Positions 55,497-64,000 of a stretch of 64,000 bases of DNA are shown here, one piece after another. Every line of letters begins with the position of its first letter. The stretch's first letter is position 1. The DNA is from Bradyrhizobium sp. AUGA SZCCT0158 (GTDB lineage: Bacteria; Pseudomonadota; Alphaproteobacteria; Rhizobiales; Xanthobacteraceae): assembly GCF_018130065.1 (NCBI RefSeq), contig NZ_JAFCME010000015.1:124001-188000 (forward strand), written 5' to 3'. The position numbers and the translations under genes were made by a program. The notes under the pieces are model-generated. The model made no database searches. It was not told the origin of the DNA and saw only the letters and a program-made list of their open reading frames with translations.

Positions 55497-55747
55497 TTAA
55501 GCGTCAGATGAAAAAATGATGCGGACGGCTCGTGCCGGAGCCGTTAAAAGACTCGCCAAACCCATGGTTTGGCTGCAAAAACAGGGTTAAGCGAAGCTTA
55601 AGAGCCTTACGGCTAGTAGACATAACCGGCGAAACGGGGATTCGGGGTGGCGACAGTCTGCGCCGCCCTTTCCGCGTCGTGACTTACTTTTCGTATTGCA
55701 GGTGCGGCGGCCGCATCCTGCATGAGCGTGTTTCGGGAGCTTGATGA

Positions 55748-57877
<2,130 letters not shown>

Positions 57878-57925
57878 TTTCAGATTGTCATGCCCGGGCT
57901 TGACCCGGGCATCCATCCAAACAAA

Positions 57926-57952
57926 GCGGCGGGCGAAAGCCCGCCGTTTTTG
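57926..57952 (+). terminator. Intrinsic terminator of rpoD
   Basis: GCGGCGGGC-GAAA-GCCCGCCG with a TTTTT run; the loop is a stable GAAA tetraloop. Confidence 0.9.
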
Positions 57953-58027
57953 CTTGGCCTGACCTGCATCAAGCTGCCGCGATGAACTCGATGAAACCGG
58001 ATTACGCCGCCTCCACGCCACCGGTGC

Positions 58028-58160
58028 GCTCCCTCTCCCGCTTGCGGGGGAGGGCGGGGTGGGGGTGTCTCCGCGAGCCACACTCTTCGTGAGGAGAGAG
58101 CCCCCACCCGGATCGCATCTTCGATGCGATCCGACCTCCCCCGCAAGCGGGAGAGGTGCA
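58028..58160. repeat. Long inverted repeat
   Basis: CTCCCTCTCCCGCTTGCGGG / CCCGCAAGCGGGAGAG ends with GGGTGGGGGTG / CCCCCACCC inside, about 130 bp. It fills the gap between rpoD and the next gene. Confidence 0.8.
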
Positions 58161-58195
58161 CCGAGTCTGCGGATACGCAGGTGTGATCGCGCGCC

Positions 58196-58432
58196 CTACT
58201 TCTTCTTCGCCCCGACCCGGCTGATGCTCTTGATCTCCAGCGGCGTGCGGCCGGATTTCTCGGCGATCTCGCGGTCCTGCTCGAGGATGAACGCGCGCGC
58301 CGGCTCGTCGCCGTCGAGCCCGCCGAGCAATTCGGCAGGCACGCGCCGGTTGGAGCGCTGCGAGTCGTCCTCATAGACGACATTGAAGAAGGCAAACTCG
58401 CCTTTGGGATTGGTCCCGGGTTTCTTGGCCAT
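58196..58432 (-). CDS. Small conserved-looking hypothetical protein (78 aa)
   Basis: MAKKPGTNPKGEFAFFNVVY at the start, acidic centre (DDSQRSNRRVPAELLGGLDG), basic end (SISRVGAKKK). No membrane segment or catalytic motif. Composition matches the high-GC surroundings, so it belongs to the core and marks the left border of the low-GC island. Function unknown. Confidence 0.7.
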   Translation of the reverse strand: MAKKPGTNPKGEFAFFNVVYEDDSQRSNRRVPAELLGGLDGDEPARAFILEQDREIAEKSGRTPLEIKSISRVGAKKK

Positions 58433-58642
58433 GCGGGCTTTTGGTCGATAAGGGGGCAGGAGTCAAAGAAAATTGCGGGGCGGTACGAATATCGACCAAG
58501 CGCTGGAACATCTTGCTCAACGGTCCTCGGTGGCTCGCGAACGGGTGGCGCGCGTAGGACTTTTTATCGACCCGCGCCGCCTTTCAAAATCCTGTGAAGT
58601 ATGCAACCGTATGTTGTAGCGTCGTTAGAATCGGAGAATGGG

Positions 58643-58822
58643 ATGCAGGAGTGGGGATCGGAGCTAATAAGCTTTGTGGCAGGGTTGCTCGGCGGTGCAA
58701 CCATTGGTTCGCTCGTAACGATAAAATTTGTCCGGTCGTCCTCGGCAAACCGGACTGTCCGTCAGTCAGGTATTACTGCAGGTCGCGATAATATTGGCGG
58801 CGATCGTACAAATAAAGGTTAG
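58643..58822 (+). CDS. Small membrane protein at the head of an ABC-3C-like system (possibly the N-terminal part of the next protein)
   Basis: 59 residues from the ATG at 58643 (GGAGAATGGG upstream; 58601 is the alternative). One membrane helix, LISFVAGLLGGATIGSLVTI, then a polar tail ending QSGITAGRDNIGGDRTNKG. The motif GITAGRDNIGG recurs as GISAGRDNAAG at the start of the next protein. The frame ends in TAG (58820-58822), and the downstream protein continues in the same frame. So this may be the N-terminus of a single membrane-anchored effector interrupted by an amber codon. It lies in the low-GC island. Confidence 0.65.
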   Translation: MQEWGSELISFVAGLLGGATIGSLVTIKFVRSSSANRTVRQSGITAGRDNIGGDRTNKG

Positions 58823-58828
58823 TTCCGA

Positions 58829-59419
58829 TTGCCGATCATTGGCGATAGCACCACGCAAAATGGAATATCTGCAGGCCGCGACAATGCAGCCGGCAACATC
58901 ACGAACACAAATTCGAACAATCAGACATTCCAATTCAATTTGGCAGGTGAGAAATCACCTATTGCTGCGTGGATGGCGCTTCTTGCGGAGGAGATTAGCA
59001 CCGATAAGCACGTCAGCGACTTCATCGATACGCTTCAGATGTATCATGAGAAGCACAGCCATGATGGCGTCGAAGGCTTGGAGGCAAAACTCATCTACTC
59101 TGGGCGGCATTCGGAGCTCTCGCTGGCGCTCCGCAAGAAAGAGTTGTTCACGCGTCTTCTTGCAAAATATTCAATGTTCGATTCTGCTCAACAAATTCTT
59201 GCCTATCTTCTCTCAAAGATGGAGCAGGACTTCCGGTCTTATGTCCTTCCGAATCTTGATGGTGGCTCGCCTGCAGATATCGATCACTTATTTGGCCAAT
59301 ACCTCATTGAACCCTGCGCGAACGAAATAAAGTCCGGTGTTTTCTGTTTGAATGCGGCGATCGCTGCAGGGATGGCATATTGGCTCGCCGAACAGTGCTA
59401 CATTCGGTGGCACGCATGA
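58829..59419 (+). CDS. ABC-3C-like C-terminal/effector-type component
   Basis: 196 residues from a TTG at 58829, a weak start (AAAGG 10 bp upstream), in the same frame as the preceding gene after one TAG. The N-terminus has TQNGISAGRDNAAGNITNTN, an Asn/Gly-rich motif-repeat segment, then an all-helical domain (about 45-196): DKHVSDFIDTLQMYHEKHSH, EAKLIYSGRHSELSLALRKK, DSAQQILAYLLSKMEQDFRS. The helical domain recalls the C-terminal domain of ABC-3C systems, where it is fused to a sensor or effector. Its stop overlaps the next ATG as ATGA. Confidence 0.6.
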   Translation: MPIIGDSTTQNGISAGRDNAAGNITNTNSNNQTFQFNLAGEKSPIAAWMALLAEEISTDKHVSDFIDTLQMYHEKHSHDGVEGLEAKLIYSGRHSELSLALRKKELFTRLLAKYSMFDSAQQILAYLLSKMEQDFRSYVLPNLDGGSPADIDHLFGQYLIEPCANEIKSGVFCLNAAIAAGMAYWLAEQCYIRWHA

Positions 59420-59931
59420 TTCATCTTTCGTATCACCCGGCTTTTGATGCATTTCACGCGATCTTTCGTTTTCTGCGCGTAAAATTCCGGCAAGACGTTT
59501 CAGATATCGAAGTCGATAAGCTCCGTATACTCGACTATTACCTGTTGTTTCCTTGGAGAGCCGCAGCCATTCGGTTGGCTCAAAAGGATCTGGAGGTGCG
59601 ACGAATCGCCAAGAGACTGGAGCAGAAGCAAGACTATGCAACGTTGCCAAATGGTGAGGCTCTTCTTGAGAGGATGCGAGCGTCACAAATAGCTGCACTG
59701 CAGACGATGGCCCAGGATGGGGTCGTCGACGCGAAGCACCTTCGAGATGGGATCGTGAGGTTCAAGGCCTTCTCGTTGCCAAGTGAACTTAAGAAGCGCA
59801 TCGATAGTAAGAATGACGAAGAGGCAGACAAGATGGCGATCATCGATGCTCTGAGCGCGTATCCGCTTCTTGGCGCTGATGGTTTGAAGGGAAGAACCGC
59901 TTTGCTTGAGCACCGCTATGACAAGATTTAA
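59416..59931 (+). CDS. ABC-3C-like middle component
   Basis: 171 residues from the ATG at 59416, overlapping the upstream stop by 4 bp. MIHLSYHPAFDAFHAIFRFL and EVDKLRILDYYLLFPWRAAA recall the YHPA...FR and DFYLLFP motifs of the middle component of ABC-3C systems. The rest is helical and basic. It would bridge the ATPase and the effector. The end overlaps the ATPase gene by 14 bp. Confidence 0.65.
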   Translation: MIHLSYHPAFDAFHAIFRFLRVKFRQDVSDIEVDKLRILDYYLLFPWRAAAIRLAQKDLEVRRIAKRLEQKQDYATLPNGEALLERMRASQIAALQTMAQDGVVDAKHLRDGIVRFKAFSLPSELKKRIDSKNDEEADKMAIIDALSAYPLLGADGLKGRTALLEHRYDKI

Positions 59932-61849
59932 GCCAACCCTTCGGGTTCAGCGGCTCCGGATCGAGCGCCTCGGCACTAGTGTATATGACGAGGTCTTCCA
60001 CCAAGGGGTCAACATCATTCGAGGCGATAACTCGTCCGGAAAATCTACGATTCTGAACTTTCTTTATTATAGCATCGGGGGTGACATCAGTGATTGGAGT
60101 CAGACTGCGCTCTTGTGCACGCGGGTCTTGGTAGAAGTTTCGCTCAATGGGAACGTAGCCACTTTTGCTCGCGACATAACAGAAAAGTCGGGTCAACCGA
60201 TGGAGATTTTTGCCGGCCCTCTTGAAGAGGCTCTCAAGGCGCCGGCTGCGATCTGGGCGAGATATTCATATCGTCGCTCAGACACACGGGAGAGTTTCTC
60301 CCAAGTCTTGTTTCGGCTCCTCGACATACCGGAAGCAAGCAATGAGGCGAGCGGTAACGTAACCATTCATCAGATACTCAGGCTGATGTATGCCGATCAG
60401 CTCAGCCCAATAGGCACGTTGTTCAAGTTCGAGCAATTTGATCCGCCCTTACTGCGGGACACAGTCGGCCGGCTTGTCTTTGGTGCCTATGAAAACGAGC
60501 TTTACGCAAACGAGCTCCTCTTTCGCGAGCGAGAAAATGAGTTCAAGAACGTCAGCTCTGAACTTGCGGCCATCTCGAAACTAGTCGGGCAAACTGGGCA
60601 GATTCTTACGCCATCGTGGCTAGAAGCTGAGCACAGGCGCATTGAGGAGGAGCGTAAGTCGATTGAGGCTCAGATCTCTGAGGTAGAAAGGGCGGTGTAC
60701 GAGGCTGGTGCCAAAGATTCTCTTTCATTGGAGTCACAGCGACAGGCCTACACCGAGGTTCAACAACTTCAAGCGGAAATCAGCAAAGTTGCTGCTAGCA
60801 TTGATGCAAGCAAATTTGAAATTGCTGATGCTACTCAGTTCATTTCCGACTTGGAGTCGAAGCTTGCAGCACTGAACGACTCATCTGCAACGTCAGACGC
60901 CTTCGGCAGAATCACGTTTCAGTACTGTCCGGCTTGTTACTCCGCAGTTGAGGCCGAGCATCCGGCACATGCTTGCCATCTCTGTAAGAACCCCTTCGAT
61001 AGCGAGCGGGCGCGCTCGCGGATCGTTTCGCTAGTCAACGATACATCAAGGCAACTAAGGCAATCACGCTCTCTGCAAAAGGAACGATCGGAAGAACGCG
61101 TGAGACTTGACGCGAGGTTGGCTGACCTGACGTCGCGTTGGAACGCCGCTTCTGACAAGCTTACGCGCTCTGCGCTAACTCCATCGTCTGAAGCGCGGCA
61201 GAGCCTAAGAGTTCTACAGCGGGCCGCTGGTTATGTAGATCGACAGTTGGAAGATCTCAGGAGCAAAGAGCAGCTATCGGCATCTCTCGAAAAGCTAATC
61301 GCGCGAAAGGCTGAGCTCAATGCTGAAATGAGCCAGCTTTCGGATCGAAATGCAGCGATCAAACTCGCGCTCAGTCGACGACTCAATGTTGCGTATGCCG
61401 CGGTGGAAAAGGAAATTCTTGCCCTGTTGCACGGGGACCTGCCTCGCGAGCAGGCATTCATTCAAGCTACAACTGTTCAGTTTGATTTCGCAGCCAATAA
61501 ACTCGGGGTGAATAATGAGTCGTATTTCTCCGCGAGCTCGCGCGTAATTCTAAGGAATAGCTTTTTCGTTGGGCTCTTTGCGGCGGCTACAAAAGACACG
61601 TCTTTCCGGCACCTACGGCTTTGTATGCTTGACTCTATCGAGGACAAAGGGATGCAGCCTGATAGAAGTCACAACTTCCAGCGAATGCTTGTCGCGGTGT
61701 CTCAAGCTGCGCTTTGTGAGCATCAAGTGATTTTCGCGACATCGATGATCGCTCCAGAGCTTAACATTCCCAATCTAACTGTCGGGCATTCCTCTACCCT
61801 CAAACAGCCTACTTTAAACATCAAAACGTCCAGTCAACCATCCTTGTGA
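59918..61849 (+). CDS. SMC/Rad50-like ABC ATPase with zinc hook, motor of the ABC-3C-like system
   Basis: 643 residues from the ATG at 59918. Walker A RGDNSSGKSTILNF (Gly36-Thr44), a long coiled-coil centre interrupted by a zinc hook with CPAC (337-340) and CHLC (353-356), a degenerate signature in NESYFSASSRVILRNSFFVG, and Walker B RLCMLDSIED (Asp572). Coiled-coil arms LESQRQAYTEVQQLQAEISK and SLEKLIARKAELNAEMSQLS. This is the Rad50/RecN-like layout. In such systems the ATPase is thought to sense nucleic acid and drive the effector. Lower GC than the neighbours supports horizontal origin. Confidence 0.75.
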   Translation: MTRFKPTLRVQRLRIERLGTSVYDEVFHQGVNIIRGDNSSGKSTILNFLYYSIGGDISDWSQTALLCTRVLVEVSLNGNVATFARDITEKSGQPMEIFAGPLEEALKAPAAIWARYSYRRSDTRESFSQVLFRLLDIPEASNEASGNVTIHQILRLMYADQLSPIGTLFKFEQFDPPLLRDTVGRLVFGAYENELYANELLFRERENEFKNVSSELAAISKLVGQTGQILTPSWLEAEHRRIEEERKSIEAQISEVERAVYEAGAKDSLSLESQRQAYTEVQQLQAEISKVAASIDASKFEIADATQFISDLESKLAALNDSSATSDAFGRITFQYCPACYSAVEAEHPAHACHLCKNPFDSERARSRIVSLVNDTSRQLRQSRSLQKERSEERVRLDARLADLTSRWNAASDKLTRSALTPSSEARQSLRVLQRAAGYVDRQLEDLRSKEQLSASLEKLIARKAELNAEMSQLSDRNAAIKLALSRRLNVAYAAVEKEILALLHGDLPREQAFIQATTVQFDFAANKLGVNNESYFSASSRVILRNSFFVGLFAAATKDTSFRHLRLCMLDSIEDKGMQPDRSHNFQRMLVAVSQAALCEHQVIFATSMIAPELNIPNLTVGHSSTLKQPTLNIKTSSQPSL

Positions 61850-61925
61850 AGCTACTGATAGACGATTGGCGCACGAAAGAAGCGTGGCCTGCGAGGGACC
61901 CTGAGCGTTAACCCCGCCCACCCGC

Positions 61926-62867
61926 CTACGGCGCCACCAACTCCACCCGTCTATTCATCGCCCGTCCGGCCTCGCTCGCGTTCGACCCCACCGGCGACAG
62001 ATGCGCCACGCCCGCGGTGCGCAGCCGTGGCGCGCCGATGTGATAGGTCTTCACCAGTTCTTCGGCGATCGCCTCGGCGCGGCGGCGCGAGAGGTCGAGG
62101 TTGTAGGTGTAGGGGCCCTGGCTGTCGGTGTGGCCGACGATGAAGACGCTGAGCGCGACCTGCGAGGCCAGGAGCTTTGCGATCTGTTCGAGGGTGGGGC
62201 GGCTCTCGGGCCGGATGATCGCCTTGTCGGTGTCGAAGTAGATGCCGTAGAGCGCGACGCGGCCGGTTTCGCGCAGGCCCTTCTCCATGACGGTTGCATC
62301 CACCATCTTGTTCTCGATCGCGCCGAGTTCGGCGATCGTGAGCTGCGCGTAGATATCGCGGTTGTTCTCGCTGACGATGACGCTGGCATAGGTCTCGCGT
62401 CCGTTCTCGCGCTTGTGCGCCGCATGGTAGCGATAGTTGAAGCCGTCCACCCACATCTGCGGGATCGGCAGCGCCTCGATCGCCTCGGTGAAGGGAATGC
62501 CGCCGCAGGCGTCGGTGTCGCAGCTCAGCAGCGTCTCGAATCCGGCTTTTGTTAGCTGCGTCTCGAAATTCCGCGAGACTTCCACGATCGACGGGCCGGG
62601 AGCAGAGCGATAGGCGATGCGGGTGATGCGGCCTTCGAGGCGCGGCGTATCCGATGGCTTGCCGTCCTTGAAGACCGCTGCCTGCATGCGCGCGACATCG
62701 AAATTCTTCACCTGGTGTCCCGATATCACGCTGCCGGCGAAACGGCCGATGCCGGGGAAATCCTTCGAGCCCGCGACATCGCGGGTCTGCGCCAGGGCCG
62801 CGGCCGGCGCGAGCGACAAGGTGAGCAGAACGAGGAGCGGCTTGATGATCTCGTGGGGAAGGGCCAT
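61926..62867 (-). CDS. DUF4892-type/OmpA-family outer-membrane protein
   Basis: 313 residues from the ATG at 62867, giving a signal peptide MALPHEIIKPLLVLLTLSLA with ALAQ cleavage; the longer frame to 63188 lacks one. N-terminal domain (GSKDFPGIGRFAGSVISGHQ, FDVARMQAAVFKDGKPSDTP) of DUF4892 type, then C-terminal OmpA peptidoglycan-binding domain with FIVGHTDSQGPYTYNLDLSR and RRAEAIAEEL. The OmpA domain should bind peptidoglycan in the periplasm. It is divergent from the lytic transglycosylase, 127 bp apart, so both concern the cell wall. Confidence 0.85.
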   Translation of the reverse strand: MALPHEIIKPLLVLLTLSLAPAAALAQTRDVAGSKDFPGIGRFAGSVISGHQVKNFDVARMQAAVFKDGKPSDTPRLEGRITRIAYRSAPGPSIVEVSRNFETQLTKAGFETLLSCDTDACGGIPFTEAIEALPIPQMWVDGFNYRYHAAHKRENGRETYASVIVSENNRDIYAQLTIAELGAIENKMVDATVMEKGLRETGRVALYGIYFDTDKAIIRPESRPTLEQIAKLLASQVALSVFIVGHTDSQGPYTYNLDLSRRRAEAIAEELVKTYHIGAPRLRTAGVAHLSPVGSNASEAGRAMNRRVELVAP

Positions 62868-62994
62868 CCGGAAAATCTCTGCATTTTTGGGAAAGATACC
62901 GGCCAGGCGGCCCTGCCGCAACGCTCGAAGCGCGGCGGCAGACGTGCTAGAAGCAGGCCTGATATTCCGGCGCCCACACCAAAGATGGTTTCCC

Positions 62995-63810
62995 ATGTAC
63001 TTCTTTCGCCATGCCTTTGCCTTCTGCTCCCTTGTTCTGGCCGTTTTTCTTGCCGTTTTCCTGGCATCCTTCTCGCAAGCCAATGCCGCGCAATGCGGCA
63101 ACTCCGCCGCCGGCTTCGAGGCCTGGAAGCAGTCGTTCGCCGGCGAGGCCCGCGCCAAGGGCATCAGCGCCGCGACCGTCCAGGCCATGATGGCGACGAA
63201 TTACGCGCAGGCGACCATCAACGCCGATCGCGGCCAGCGCAGCTTTCAGCTGACGCTCGATCAATTCCTCGCCAAGCGCGGCGCCAACGCGATCGTCGCC
63301 AAGGGGCGTCAATTGAAGAATTCGCAGGCCGCGCTGTTTTCTTCCATTCAGCAGCGTTACGGCGTGCCGCCGGGACCGCTGCTCGCGATCTGGGGCATGG
63401 AGACCGGTTTTGGCGCCGTGCGCGGCAACCAGAACATGCTCTCTTCGATCACGACACTGGCCTATGACTGCCGGCGCACCGCCTACTTCACCGAGCACCT
63501 TTACGCGGCGCTGCAATTGATCGATCGCGGCGTGCTGTCGCCGAACCAGCGCGGCTCCATGCACGGCGAAGTCGGCCAGACCCAGTTCATGCCAAAAGCC
63601 ATTTTGGCCTACGGCACCGGCAATCTCGAGAACTCCGCCAACGCGCTGACCTCGGCGGCGAATTTCCTCAAAGCCCATGGCTGGCGCGCCGGCGCCGGCT
63701 ACCAGCCAGGCGAACCCAACTTCGCCGCCATCCAGGCCTGGAACGCCGCGGGGGTCTATCAGAAGGCGATTGCGCTGATGGGCCGGCAGATCGACGGGGG
63801 GAGTGAGTAG
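62995..63810 (+). CDS. Lytic murein transglycosylase (MltB-like, GH103)
   Basis: 271 residues from the ATG at 62995 (the frame upstream is antisense to the OmpA gene). Signal peptide MYFFRHAFAFCSLVLAVFLA with a cleavage near ANAAQ. Catalytic Glu is in AIWGMETGFGAVRGNQN, then HGEVGQTQFMPKAILAYG and a C-terminal KAHGWRAGAGYQPGEPNF. It cleaves the glycan strand with formation of anhydromuramic acid. No lipobox, so it is a soluble periplasmic enzyme. Confidence 0.9.
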   Translation: MYFFRHAFAFCSLVLAVFLAVFLASFSQANAAQCGNSAAGFEAWKQSFAGEARAKGISAATVQAMMATNYAQATINADRGQRSFQLTLDQFLAKRGANAIVAKGRQLKNSQAALFSSIQQRYGVPPGPLLAIWGMETGFGAVRGNQNMLSSITTLAYDCRRTAYFTEHLYAALQLIDRGVLSPNQRGSMHGEVGQTQFMPKAILAYGTGNLENSANALTSAANFLKAHGWRAGAGYQPGEPNFAAIQAWNAAGVYQKAIALMGRQIDGGSE

Positions 63811-63841
63811 GGGTGGTGTAGTGTGAACCACAAATAAAGCT

Positions 63842-63966
63842 GTCGTCCCGGGCTTGACCCGGGACCCATAGCCACCGGCGGTAATTGGTTTGCACGCTGA
63901 TCGTTATCTTCCTTTGCCGACAACGGGGGCCGCGGCGTATGGGTCCCGGCTCAAGGCCGGGACGAC
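63842..63966. repeat. Long palindromic repeat, 'GTCGTCCCGG' family
   Basis: GTCGTCCCGGGCTTGACCCGG and CCGGCTCAAGGCCGGGACGAC ends with CCCATAGCCACCGGCGGTAATT and GCCGCGGCGTATGGG inside; the closest copy is at 41135. Confidence 0.8.
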
Positions 63967-64000
63967 GAAAATTAGCTCCGCACCCTCATCTCATGGCATG

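Noticed and set aside
58433-61925. Prophage or transposon as the carrier of the low-GC island
   Set aside because: No integrase, transposase, structural gene or flanking direct repeat can be seen.

Overview
The window reads as a chromosomal segment of a high-GC alphaproteobacterium of the Bradyrhizobium/Rhodopseudomonas/Nitrobacter group. The evidence is gene content and order: trxB next to an LsrB/VtlR-type LysR gene, a carA - yqeY - dnaG - rpoD axis, polyhydroxybutyrate (PHB) genes, an Fe(III) ABC importer with Irr-type iron boxes, a chlorite dismutase of the short Nitrobacter type, a tRNA-His with an A discriminator and no G-1, and many long palindromic intergenic repeats. No database search was possible; family names come from motifs and remembered family features.

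Layout. 1-9.8 kb: partial glutathione transferase, intracellular PHB depolymerase, a repeat-rich gap, an NhaD-like antiporter, an AsmA protein and the acetoacetate CoA-transferase pair scoAB. 9.9-15.8 kb: iron importer permease and binding protein under tandem iron boxes, a cNMP-domain protein, a phosphoesterase, threonine dehydratase and a divergent ArsR gene. 15.7-21 kb: a giant PAS histidine kinase, two phasins (the second with a PhaR-like box) and tRNA-His. 21-24 kb: small membrane or secreted proteins, an orphan ParA, and two tiny membrane proteins. 24-30 kb: a DapA-like lyase, a candidate AbcR-type sRNA, lsrB, trxB, an Lrp gene, DoxX, a small lipoprotein and greA. 30-41 kb: carB, an unusual tRNA-Cys-like gene, a methyltransferase, dps, an enolase-superfamily gene, a cupin, a thioesterase, carA, a hydrolase and yqeY. 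41-53 kb: acyl-CoA synthetase, MarR, small proteins, a hybrid histidine kinase, an ArsR-SRPBCC operon, LysE, N-formylglutamate amidohydrolase, two transglutaminase-like proteins, a GGCT-like protein and chlorite dismutase. 53-58 kb: dnaG and rpoD. 58.6-61.9 kb: an island of visibly lower GC with a compact operon. 61.9-64 kb: an OmpA-family protein and a lytic transglycosylase.

The most interesting system is the island at 58643-61849. It holds a short membrane protein, a second protein in the same frame separated from it by one amber codon, a middle component, and an SMC/Rad50-like ATPase with a zinc hook. This architecture matches what is called an ABC-three-component (ABC-3C) conflict system. 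The first two proteins share an 'AGRDN' motif and may be one interrupted protein. Other notable points are the candidate AbcR sRNA beside lsrB, the non-canonical tRNA-Cys, the tandem tiny membrane proteins, the primase lacking zinc ligands, and the palindromic operators in front of several regulators.
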